In this document: positions 35,932-44,986 of the stretch, in pieces
Layout: each line of letters begins with the position of its first letter
Numbering within the stretch: position 1 is the first letter of the stretch
Origin: Incurvaria masculella
Lineage: Eukaryota > Arthropoda > Insecta > Lepidoptera > Incurvariidae
NCBI GenBank assembly: GCA_946894095.1
Contig: OX335660.1
Coordinates: forward strand, 5,001 to 69,000
Length of the DNA: 64,000 nt
Direction: 5' to 3'
The notes under the pieces: model-generated
Seen by the model: only the letters and a program-made list of their open reading frames with translations
Told to the model about the DNA's origin: nothing
Database searches by the model: none
Program-made: the position numbers and the translations under genes

Positions 35932-38900
35932 CTGCAACGTACGCACGTACAGCCACCCGCCGCATGTCCAGCTCGTGGCGCAGGGGCCCGAGGATTTGCC
36001 TTTCATGCGAGAGGTTATGGGCTGAAATCCTCGCACCGGTCGTGCAAAACTTTCTTTTTCCGAGTTGGATGAGTGCATTGTTACGAATGCAAATAAGCTG
36101 TTCCATGGTCCCTTTCCCCTCCTAGGTGGAAGGATTAAGCCCACTCGGGTCGGTCCCCCCGCATTGGATGAATCTATGGTGAAGCGGAAAATTGTCCGTT
36201 TTCCATCCAGTTCACTGGAGCCGTCATAAAGGGAAGGTGGTGGCATAGCACCTAATTCCTTCGGGAATGTGGTGTATTGGGCTAATAACACAGCGGTAGC
36301 TGTGTGGTATTAACCATCCATGTCAGATTACATACTCGGTGTGGGTGGGCGCGGGACGGTGCTGCCGGAACTCGGGCGGGATGCGAGGGCGGCCGGGGCG
36401 GGGCGCGCGCGCGGGGGCGTCGGGGCGGCGCGGGGCCGTCGTCGGCGCGTCCGCGTCCACGTCCGCCGCGCACGAGGCCGCAGCCTCCGCCGCGTCCGCC
36501 GCCGCCTGCGACACCACCACTCGAGCTCATGGACCAGTCTCCGATAGAGCCCATGCAAACTCACTAAGAAGGCACTCTATGCCCTCCAAGTTTTCCAAAA
36601 ATACATCAGGTAACACATATTGTACTGGAGGTACCTGCAGTAGTTGGAAAATGGAACAAATGACTATAATGGTGGGAGTGGGCGTAGAGTGGTCACTCAC
36701 TTGAGGCGCGCCCGTGCGGGGAGAGTGGGCGCGGCGCAGGAACTGGCAGGCGGACCACAGCGGCCACGTGGGTACGTACGCGGTCGCGAGCTGCTCCGAG
36801 CGGGTCACCTTGCGCAGGTTGTGGTTGAACGTGCTGCGGATGTTGACCCAGCGGTCCCGCACCCAGCGTGCTGCCCGCATCATTGTTACACTTATACTAT
36901 AGGCAAGGCTACGATGAGATTATAGGTTGTGATTTTACAATGCTAGGTGTGCTCGTAATATTAGTTTTAACGACATGTGGAATTCTAGGTAAGGCGGCCA
37001 ACCATCCCGTTATTACAAGTATTATAACGTATTGTCTAATGCATCCCGCAATGAATGGATTCTAGTCTAGGCATCAACAACAGCCTACAAAACTACCCAA
37101 CAATATAATTTTTTTTTGTATTTGTTTTACTGGGTGTATAGCTAAGCTATTTAGAACAATTTTAGTAATAATTGTGAGAATTTTTGTTTTACCTATTTTT
37201 TTATCAAATGGCCAATTTGAATAAAAGGTTAATTTTTTTTTATATGCATAATTTACATGGAAATATACAAATCGAAATAAGTTGAGACTTACAGAGCAAA
37301 TTAAAATAGAAAATAATATTTTTTGGGCAGACTAGTATAAATTTTTTATTACACTTGGTCGACGTATTCGAACACAAGCATGATACCGTTTTATACATTT
37401 AAAGTTTTGGTTTTATTTTGCCAGAAACCATATATAAAATAGTCAGACTTCGTCTATGACAACTGTGGGGCAAATGGTTCTGAATGGCCTATGTATGCTA
37501 ACTTCCCCTAAAAGCTTTGAACCCATCTCCCATACAGCCTGTCGAGCGGCCTGTATATTCACTGACGGCAGGCTATGACTGGATTTGTGAATTGTGGATC
37601 AGGAGCAGCGGTACACCTGCTCAGGTTGCCTTCTGTCTATATTGAAGGCAGGTGTCACTTCTTTACACTTATTTAATATGTTTATAAAGTCACAGTAGGC
37701 ATTGGCATTTGTAAGGGAAATGTATGTGTGCAATGTTCAATTGTATATTACAGTGTGGCTGACCTCTTCATTTGGTCGTGCGAGCAGCATGTTCCACATT
37801 CCCGACCAGAACACCGACTCAAAAAATAACAGAAATCGTAACTACAAAAATAAAAATTATTTTTTACTTTTTAGTGCTTTTTCCTTGAAGTCAGTTATTT
37901 TTTTTTTTGTAAATTTTTTTTTATTTGTTTATTTTTAGTGAATCTGAAGTACACTTACTAATTTGTACACGTCCTTTCCAATAAAAAAAGAATCACCGAA
38001 ATCGGTTGGCGTTATATTGAGTTATTCGTCCATTTGTCGCGCACATCTTAATACAAATTTAATACTTTTATGATTTTCTCATGGATATCATTGTCAGAAC
38101 TTAACCAAATTTAAATGGGACCACTTGGGAAGCACTAGCTATCATTTAAAAAAATAATCATCAAAATCGGTTCACCCAGGCAAAAGTTATGATTTAACAA
38201 ACATAAAAAAAAAACATACAGACGAATTGATAACCTCCTCCTTTTTTGAAGTCGGTTAAAAATATAATAATAATATAAAAGTACCACTATTTCCTTAATT
38301 TTTTAAAAAAATCCAATACAGATACTTGGCTACATAATATGTAAATGCATTTAATACTTTTTTTTACCATAGCTTTTCAAATATAAATAAATATAATAAA
38401 TAGATTTATAGAATATATTGTATTTTTATGTCTAGCCATACCCTTAATAATATATCCACCACTGTTACTAAACGCAAATTGACTTCCTGGAAAACGGGCA
38501 GCAGCCTTGTCTAGGAGCTAAAAATGAACACAAAAGCTAACAGCGCAATCACAAGACATATACCGTTGCTTTCAGAACCCATTTAAATGCTGTACTAATA
38601 CATTACACATTATAATGTAATAATACTAATAATAATAATCCATGAATAAAAAGTTTTGTCTGACTTCTTAATTGTTTGCGATAACTATGTAATAACAAAA
38701 CCTCTTTCTTGATTTAGATTTTTGTTGAGAATACAGGTCACTGCACTCGAGATTCAGAATGATGACAGAAGATGATCGAACCTTGCTAGATGTCATTATA
38801 CCCATTCATGTCCAGTTGCACAAAAAAGGAGAAGAATAGGGAGAGGGAGTTTTTTTTCATTTCTTTTTGCAACAGTTTCCGATAACGGCTATTGGCATCA

Positions 38901-39584
38901 GCAATAACAGTTACAAACGTTTTCGAAGACCAGTGGAAACGCCCACGACTAGTAGGCACCCAGTTTCGAGCTTTTTTATCTTTCCATTTTGATGTAATCA
39001 CCATCTTATCACCAATTGATATTAACGTTGAAGGCTGCTGCCAATTCCAACATGAGTCGAGATGAATATGCTTCCGCTATGGCTCTCAATTCATCGTTAT
39101 ACTTTTGTCTCCAGTCGGCCACGGAACTAATTTTTTGGAATCAAGAAAGGAATGAATCGAACCGAAAATGCTATGACCATTCACATGTGAAACTTACGTG
39201 GGTCATACACATCGTTGATATTGCTTGCTGTCTGTGCTGCGTTGGTGCTACGAAGGAGCTCGGTATTGAAAAATAACAAGCAATTTCATTTTTTTGCCTC
39301 ATCCTGAACCTTTGCCTCTCGCAGGCAGTCCAGTCTGTACGATGCTAATGCCTAGAGTAAGTGATCACGGGCCGAGAGTATTGGGCAGTAAAGTAGGTGG
39401 AGTTACCGGTGGCGTGCGGCGCCAGCAGGCGAGCAAGCTCGGCGTAGGCGCGGTACTTGAGCTGAATGTTGTGGTTAGTGTTGTCGCGCGGCCGCCACAG
39501 CACTTCGCGCTCCCGTACCAGAGCAACCAGCCGCAGCTCCAGCGCTCGAGTCCAGCACGTCTCCTGTCCACCGCCACCCATCAT
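35691..39584 (-). CDS. MADF-BESS domain protein (four coding exons)
   Basis: Hand-built model on the reverse strand: exons 39584-39407, 36870-36701, 36505-36336 and 35931-35691. They sum to 759 nt, 252 aa, with GT/AG junctions in phases 1, 0 and 2. Residues 15-110 form a MADF domain: LELRLVALVREREVLW, then the NIQLKYRAYAELA helix, RWVNIRSTFNHNLRKV and YVPTWPLWSACQFL. An Ala/Pro/Arg-rich linker follows. Residues about 206-237 (HWALGRHVAERLARMRPEDA...RLRALL) resemble a BESS motif. Such proteins bind DNA through MADF and partners through BESS and act as nuclear regulators; the targets here are unknown. If the third donor is not used, the frame ends at 36,323 and the product would be 176 aa without BESS. 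A polyadenylation signal (reverse AATAAA) lies at 35,656-35,661. The coding exons are very GC-rich compared with the neighbourhood. Confidence 0.75.
36108..36330 (+). mobile_element. 5S-headed SINE, 3' part, in intron 3 of the MADF-BESS gene
   Basis: Matches the 3' body of the SINE at 41,981-42,368: CTAGGTGGAAGGATTAAGCC, TTGTCCGTTTTCCATCCAGT, GGCATAGCACCTAATTCC and CCATCCATGTC. Its end lies within 10 nt of the exon 3 splice donor, so the alternative stop at 36,323 and part of the donor context come from SINE or flanking sequence. Confidence 0.75.
36336..36505 (-). CDS. MADF-BESS gene, coding exon 3
   Basis: A low-complexity linker (AADAAEAAASCAADVDADAP and a Pro/Arg-rich part) between the MADF and BESS regions. 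The acceptor is GTCGCAG and the donor is GA|GTATGT, phase 2. Low complexity makes this the least certain exon with the fourth; the phase match to exon 4 is the main support. Confidence 0.6.
36701..36870 (-). CDS. MADF-BESS gene, coding exon 2
   Basis: It encodes the second half of the MADF domain, ending RAHSPRTGAPQ. The acceptor is GCGGGCAG and the donor is CAA|GTGAGT. A truncated copy lies at 32,589-32,818. Confidence 0.8.
36960..37740. other. MADF-BESS intron 1, proximal part, no features recognised
   Basis: AT-rich, no ORF of note and no clear repeat. Confidence 0.5.
37800..38262 (-). mobile_element. Repeat with 'AACCGACTTCAA' ends, copy 2
   Basis: Reverse complement of the family at 27,893-28,655. 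The end CCTCCTTTTTTGAAGTCGGT is clear. The opposite end is flipped compared with copy 1. Confidence 0.65.
38270..39400. other. MADF-BESS intron 1, distal part, no features recognised
   Basis: Two short frames (38,786-39,004 on the reverse strand, 39,016-39,276 on the forward) were inspected. Neither shows a family motif. Confidence 0.4.
39407..39584 (-). CDS. MADF-BESS gene, coding exon 1
   Basis: Starts at the first of two adjacent ATGs (MMGGGGQETCWTRALELRLV). It encodes the N-terminal half of the MADF domain. Donor G|GTAACT, phase 1. The second ATG at 39,581 is equally possible. Confidence 0.75.
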
Positions 39585-39974
39585 CCCCACCAAAAAAAAA
39601 GTCGAGACCAAAATTCGGCGAACTAGTTTGACGGAGCGAAGCTACTGGTGATCTTCTTTAAAGGCTTCACACCAGGCTGGTGGATTAGCCTTTTTGGCAA
39701 TCACGCTATGGTTTTGCGTATTTCTGCCATTGTCGAGTAAAAGCAAAGCACGGTATAATCGAAATAAATGTAGATATAAAAAAGGATTTTTTAATTCAGC
39801 GTTGATTGCTACTAGTGATCGCAGCGATTTCTCCGAACTCCTTGAGTTTGACAATTGACACAGACAGCTCATTTTTTTTGTTTGTTTATCCAATGGACAG
39901 GCAAAAGCTTTCGCTATACAGCCTTCTCTTTATTGTATCTTATGGATTGTAGTTCATTCTGGAGTTTCATGTAG

Positions 39975-41156
39975 TTAAATATTTTCTATTGTCTCATGTA
40001 TGTATAGAAATATGGGTTCAAAGTTGGTCGGTTGACTTAATATCTTTTTCAGGTCGAGCGGGATTTTTTCTCTTTCTTTGTATGTAATTTCTAAGCATTT
40101 ATACAGTTTTTCTCTTTGCTCATCAAAAGCACAGCAATGAAAGAAGAGGTGGTCCAGGGATTGATCAGCTAAGTTGCAGTGTGGGCATACGGCGGTGTCG
40201 ATAAGGTTTAATCTGTAAAGATGGGATTGAAAAAGACAATGTCCGAAACGTAGACGACAAATTGTTGCATAATATTTTCTTCTTTTTGGTAACGTTTTAT
40301 TGAACCAAGGTGGTTTCCCAACTAAATCGTTTATTTCGGCGTACCAACGACCCGTATTGGACATTTTCCATTGTTCGGTCCATTCGTGGATAATTTCCTG
40401 TTTTATTTTCGCTACAAATTCCGATTGCGGTAGGGCAACATTCTTAATATGGCAAATATTCAGGTTGCTGTCAGCTATCGTTCTAGCTAGACAATCTGCA
40501 CAATCGTGTGGCTTCAAATTTTTGTGGCCGCGAATCCAGAAAAAACATATTTCGTAGCCTTTCTGTATCAAGGAAAAGTGTTTATCCCGTATTTGGTGTA
40601 TGACATAGTGAGTATTGGCATCTAATTTCGTATTCTGTAGGGCTCTATGAACGCTCATGCAATCGCTTATTATTATCCACGTATAGTGTTGTTGAACTTC
40701 GATGAACTCGAGTGCGATTTGAATTGCCAAAGCTTCAGAAGTGTATATTGATGCAGAACTAGGAATCTTAATGCCATAACCTGTCTTGGTTGTCTCGTCA
40801 TAGATCGCGCAGCCGACCCCACGAACTGTTTTCGAACCATCGGTATATATTCTTCTGTAACCTCTGTAACTTGAAATTTGTTCTAAAAATTCTTCTTTAC
40901 ACTCCAAGTTTTCGTCTATTTGAATTGGAATTCCGTAGAATTTGCTTTTTCCCAAATAGCAAGGAAAGTTGAAATTGGCTTGTATTACATATTCATTTTT
41001 GTATTGTAATATATTTGAAAAGTCTCTCAGGATGTAAGGATGATGACTAGGATCGGATGGAATGGAAAGGAGATGTTGAATTTTGGTAAACAAAGGATGA
41101 TTTGATATGGATAGAAGCATTAACAAAAAAATTAATTTCAGATATTTGAAGCACAC
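39975..41156 (-). CDS. I-type non-LTR retrotransposon, RNase H and C-terminal zinc region (5' truncated)
   Basis: A 393-codon open frame. Residues around 95-215 form an RNase H domain with acidic residues in order: YTDGS, SEALAI, ISDCMS and PHDCAD. The C-terminal third has CPHCN...LDHLFFHC, the CCHC-like knuckle typical of I/R1-group ORF2 proteins. RT and endonuclease are absent, since sequence resembling them is lost upstream of about 41,160; the frame starts at a GTG and stays open a little upstream, so it is a 5'-truncated insertion rather than a gene with its own start. No stop interrupts it, so the copy is fairly young. Confidence 0.85.
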   Translation of the reverse strand: MCFKYLKLIFLLMLLSISNHPLFTKIQHLLSIPSDPSHHPYILRDFSNILQYKNEYVIQANFNFPCYLGKSKFYGIPIQIDENLECKEEFLEQISSYRGYRRIYTDGSKTVRGVGCAIYDETTKTGYGIKIPSSASIYTSEALAIQIALEFIEVQQHYTWIIISDCMSVHRALQNTKLDANTHYVIHQIRDKHFSLIQKGYEICFFWIRGHKNLKPHDCADCLARTIADSNLNICHIKNVALPQSEFVAKIKQEIIHEWTEQWKMSNTGRWYAEINDLVGKPPWFNKTLPKRRKYYATICRLRFGHCLFQSHLYRLNLIDTAVCPHCNLADQSLDHLFFHCCAFDEQREKLYKCLEITYKEREKIPLDLKKILSQPTNFEPIFLYIHETIENI

Positions 41157-41199
41157 AGACAGCTTAATTATACAAATGTTGCCACAACACGACTAGTGA

Positions 41200-41598
41200 C
41201 GATAGAAGCCTCATCGCGCGGGTCGGACGCCACACGGTTAATACGCTGCGCGGTTCGGTCTCTTCTCTATACTTATCCTGGCGGACAGTTAAATATGTTT
41301 TGCTTGCTGGCCCGTAGCATAAAATTGATTTAATCAAATAATTTTATTTGCACACTTCAAAATCCCTACCGAATACTAAATTGAGTGAGTCGGATATAAA
41401 ATATTCCAATGGCATCTATCAATGACAGATAGCTTGTCTACTATAAGTCTTAGACCAATGTAGGATTTAATCATTTAGGTGCAATTGTAAAAAAAAAATC
41501 CTATTACCAAGGGAAAAAAATACCATTTCCTATTCTTCATATATTCGACGTTATGTTTTTTTATGTTAAGTGCGGCATATGGCGTACGTCAGGACATC
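41200..41598. other. Interval between the I-type fragment and MITE
   Basis: No features recognised. Confidence 0.5.
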
Positions 41599-41980
41599 TT
41601 AAGGTGGCACATCCCGCTCAACTCCCCATACAAACGGGGAAAGAAGATCACGCCCATATTTCTTGTCAGAGATCCCAAGTTTTGCACAAAATATTTTTAT
41701 TTGATCAAATTAGATGTCTGATGACAATTTGCATTGTAAAATTGTGTTTGTTTTCTAAGTTATAAGGCCCGAAAGTTCGATTTTTTCGCACGTTTTATAC
41801 AATGACTTTGGAGGTGGATTACGCAATGATAAAGTAAGAACATCTTAAAAAGATTAGCAATCAGACATAGTTTATTTAAACAAAATTTATATAATATTTG
41901 GTTTTTGTTAGATTTTTGACTGCAGCGGTCGTGGTTTACTTTTAGCTATAAGTCGTTTTGTAATTAAAATTTCGTAAATT

Positions 41981-42368
41981 CGTCAGCCTCGGTGGCCCAG
42001 TGGCGCGACACTTCGGCGATCGCTCTCCGAAGTTAAGCAACGCTGGGTACGGTCTGGTCTTGGATGGGTGACCATTCGACCGTTGAGAGAGGCTGGCCGT
42101 GGTTCGGATTCCACGTTAAGCTGTAGGTCCCCTTCCTTACTTACTAGGTGGTAGGGTTTATCCCGCCCGGGTTGGTACCATCGCATTGGATGAACGATGG
42201 TCGAAGCGGCAATGAAAATTGTCCGTGTTTTCCATCCAGTTCAATGTAGCCGTGCAATATAAGGAAGGTCCTGGCATGGCACCTAGTTCCCATGTGGTGT
42301 GTTGGGCTAATACCATGACAGAACTTGTGGTATTAGCCATCCATGTCCAGTCACGTAAAAAAAAAAAA
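41981..42368 (+). mobile_element. 5S rRNA-headed SINE, complete copy
   Basis: The head at 42,015-42,080 includes CGAAGTTAAGCAACGCTGGG and TCTTGGATGGGTGACCATTC. These match the internal promoter region of eukaryotic 5S rRNA (box A-like AAGTTAAGCAACG and the TTGGATGGGTGACC box). A unique body follows (CGCCCGGGTTGGTACCATCG...GGCATGGCACCTAG), and the tail is an A-run ending at 42,368. 5S-headed SINEs (SINE3 type) are transcribed by RNA polymerase III from that promoter. Comparison with the empty MITE copy at 61,330-61,360 shows it inserted between TTCGTAAAT and CTTACCAAAT. Partial copies lie at 11,080-11,405, 18,170-18,400, 36,108-36,330 and 62,510-62,735. Confidence 0.85.
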
Positions 42369-42440
42369 TCTTACCAAATAATACACTATGCACATTGTCT
42401 TTTTTGTGGACATGTTGCATCTACCTCATCACGGAGTCTG

Positions 42441-42451
42441 TCTTTTTCTTT
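42441..42451 (+). repeat. Left target-site duplication of the non-LTR element
   Basis: TCTTTTTCTTT, repeated exactly at 48,091-48,101. The match extends to 15 bp if the preceding TCTG is counted. Confidence 0.85.
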
Positions 42452-42691
42452 CTCTGATTCTGTGCCAACCGCCGAGCCGAGCAGACGTGTCCGCGGGCAC
42501 GCTCTCTTCCTCTCCGCGATATCGGTGACTCACTACCGCTGCTCTTTGCCACGCCCGAGCGTGGTCACGATGTAGTTGTTGTGTACCTGAAACAGAAACG
42601 ATTAAGCAATTATTAAGTGAACCCGGAGTGAAAACTGACACGGAGTGAAATATTCTAAACGCATTTCGGAAAGTGGGGTTAGTGAGCTCCG

Positions 42692-44146
42692 ATGGAACAC
42701 GTTAACCCGGGGGGGCCGCCGGCTCCCCCAGTGCAAAGCGCCCAACCCTGTGAGACCCAAAACGAGGCACAAATGGATACTTCATCCCACGTAGTACCAG
42801 GAGAACATAATTACGCGAAAGATACAAATGCGCCCGCGCTAGTACCAAAAGAATTTAAAGCGAACAATAAAGTGAAATTTGTGTCGTACGTGGTAGTAAA
42901 CGAGGTACGCCCGTGCAACGAAACCAAAGACAACGTGCCGTGCTTCCATTGCGGCCACATAAACCAAGTATCAGACTTTTACAAGTGGCTAGGCGAGCAG
43001 ACTCTCGAGTGCACCGTTGAATGCTCCTCCTGCAACAGAAAATCTTTCGTGAAGTGCTTTGCATCGATCGAAAACCCAAAAAACAGCCACATATCACCGG
43101 TGGCTCGAGTAAATATTAAAATAACCACGCGAAAAATCGAGGACAATAGTTACGGCCTGCCGGGCCACAAGTGCAAAGCGTGTGGTGAGAACATAGTGTT
43201 TCGCTTCTCGCAGTTTCTCAATCGAGAACACTCCATCCGCGAAGTAAAAATGTGCAAGCACTGCCTCTCGGAGAACATTCTAGAAGCCGCGCTCGACAAT
43301 AAGTCATCGCGTTCAGCGCGCGCAGCGGAACGCGGTACCGGGAAAACATCAACAGTTCGCACTAACAGCGCGTCACGCTCGGCCGATCGATCGAATGCGT
43401 GGCCAGCAGCGCAAACATCATACGACCATGCAGCCACCAGCAGCGCGCATGCGCAGCCTGCCATACAACGACAACACAATAAAGGATCGACCTCACCGAT
43501 CTCGCCTCGACCAGGCGAACATGAGAACAAAGGTGGTATCGCCCCGCGCGCCACCACCTCTACCAATCTGACCGTCACTTCTACGCCGCGAGCCGACGAC
43601 CCACCCGACGCGCAAGAATGGCAGGAAACCATGTCACTGAAACAGAGGCGTGCTGCTGCTAAGAAACAAGCAATCATGACAAAATTGGGCACCCGCTCGA
43701 CAGACGTGAGTCGCGAAAGGGCCAAAATTAATGAAACATCGGGCTCCGAGTCAGAGTGCCCGCAAGCCAAACGTAAACGGAAGCAAGTCGACTTCGAAGC
43801 GCCCTCGGAGGCGGAACAACGCATAATATGGGCGGACAGCTCTGCCCGCTCAGATGGAATCGTCACTTCGGATCTATCGAATCTACCGAGACAACCAAAT
43901 AACAGCCTCAACGAGTCAACCAACTCGGAACATATTCCCCAACTAACAATCAAGGAGGAGAGCGTACTGCAAGACGACCACCTCTATAAGAAGATACGCG
44001 AGCTTTGCAAGGCGAACAACGCGTATGTACAACGCACGGCTGATCGTAAGACAGCCAATATCAAACCACTAACCAACTCAAGCCGGCTCAACATAATGAA
44101 CGGGCTCGATGTGATTTATAAATGTAATTTTGTAATGATTTATTAA
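42692..44146 (+). CDS. Non-LTR ORF1, first part (zinc-ribbon protein)
   Basis: 484 codons. Residues 75-115 contain CFHCG...CSSCNR, and 160-200 contain CKACGEN...CKHCLSEN, which look like two C-x2-C...C-x2-C zinc ribbons. A long Ser/Thr/Arg-rich, probably disordered region follows to the end, with KRKRKQ as a possible nuclear signal. ORF1 proteins of Jockey/CR1-group elements bind RNA and help package it. The frame ends TAA ATA TAA ATG, and the next ORF continues in the same frame, so the two may be one protein broken by two stops or a real bicistronic arrangement. Confidence 0.8.
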   Translation: MEHVNPGGPPAPPVQSAQPCETQNEAQMDTSSHVVPGEHNYAKDTNAPALVPKEFKANNKVKFVSYVVVNEVRPCNETKDNVPCFHCGHINQVSDFYKWLGEQTLECTVECSSCNRKSFVKCFASIENPKNSHISPVARVNIKITTRKIEDNSYGLPGHKCKACGENIVFRFSQFLNREHSIREVKMCKHCLSENILEAALDNKSSRSARAAERGTGKTSTVRTNSASRSADRSNAWPAAQTSYDHAATSSAHAQPAIQRQHNKGSTSPISPRPGEHENKGGIAPRATTSTNLTVTSTPRADDPPDAQEWQETMSLKQRRAAAKKQAIMTKLGTRSTDVSRERAKINETSGSESECPQAKRKRKQVDFEAPSEAEQRIIWADSSARSDGIVTSDLSNLPRQPNNSLNESTNSEHIPQLTIKEESVLQDDHLYKKIRELCKANNAYVQRTADRKTANIKPLTNSSRLNIMNGLDVIYKCNFVMIY

Positions 44147-44152
44147 ATATAA

Positions 44153-44986
44153 ATGCACTATATCGCCCGCGTGCCCCGCGGAGATCAGAAGCGAACAACA
44201 AAAGTCATCGTGACGGCAGACACATGCGGCGAGACCACCGAGGAGTGCCTCTCCGAGCTGGAGGAATGCACGGGGCTACGTCCGCTCAAGATAGCAAAAA
44301 TCAAGAACAACACCCACCTTCTCATCTACGGCGAAGAGGTGAAGTTTGACAAAATAAAGCATCGAATGGAGCACATGGCTGGATCATTCTTCGGTCAGCG
44401 TCGCCTTAACCCACGCCTCTACAAACCAGACCCGAGCCGCATCATACAGTGTAAGATGTGCTTCAAGTTCGACCACTCGACCACCGCGTGCCACGGCAAG
44501 CAACAGCCTAAATCAATGCACAAGCAAGCGCCCAACGGCCAGACAGTCGAAGTGTGCTTTGCTTGCCTGAAACCCGGACAATCGGCCACGCAGGCGCGAT
44601 GCCCAATATTCCAAGCGGCCATCAAGCGCCAGCTGGCCCAGAAAGAGAAATCACCCAACGTGGACCCGGTAGTCGACAGCGCACGCGGCCTCGCCCGGCC
44701 GAATCTGCGCTCCAAGCAACTGTACCAAGAAGAGCCACCCGTCTACATACCAAGAAAGGAACGGAACGTTGTTCACCCAACACCGGAGGACACCCCACCC
44801 GGCAGCCCGCAGCGGCAGAGCTATGCTAACATCGCCGCGGCAAACAAAGAATTACAACCGGCCGCCGTTATGACACGGCAGCTACCCATTCTCCCGTCGG
44901 ACGACACACTCATCGCCCGTATAGTACAGATCACGCTCGCAGCTCTACGCGAGACTAATACCCAGACGGAACTGAATAATGTCTAA
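44153..44986 (+). CDS. Non-LTR ORF1, second part (RNA-binding, CCHC knuckles)
   Basis: 277 codons, same frame as the upstream ORF. An RRM-like N-terminal part (EECLSELEECTGLRPLKIAK) is followed by CKMCFKFDHSTTAC, a CX2CX4HX4C knuckle, and by CFACLKPGQSATQARC, where the usual His is Gln. This is the usual C-terminal half of Jockey-type ORF1 (Gag-like). Its stop overlaps the ORF2 start as ATGTCTAA, suggesting termination-reinitiation for ORF2. Confidence 0.85.
   Translation: MHYIARVPRGDQKRTTKVIVTADTCGETTEECLSELEECTGLRPLKIAKIKNNTHLLIYGEEVKFDKIKHRMEHMAGSFFGQRRLNPRLYKPDPSRIIQCKMCFKFDHSTTACHGKQQPKSMHKQAPNGQTVEVCFACLKPGQSATQARCPIFQAAIKRQLAQKEKSPNVDPVVDSARGLARPNLRSKQLYQEEPPVYIPRKERNVVHPTPEDTPPGSPQRQSYANIAAANKELQPAAVMTRQLPILPSDDTLIARIVQITLAALRETNTQTELNNV

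Noticed and set aside
35615..36125. Forward-strand Arg/Ala-rich frames over the MADF-BESS exons
   Set aside because: They are opposite-strand shadows of GC-rich exons; the reverse strand has domain signatures and splice sites in phase.
38786..39004. Reverse-strand frame with some resemblance to a transposase fragment
   Set aside because: Resemblance is too weak and no catalytic motif or terminal repeat was seen.
42015..42080. A functional 5S rRNA gene
   Set aside because: Only the second half resembles 5S rRNA, and the sequence continues into a SINE body and A-tail.
43150..43953. 267-codon reverse-strand open frame inside the retrotransposon ORF1
   Set aside because: It is antisense to a clear coding frame, in GC-rich DNA, and shows no domain.
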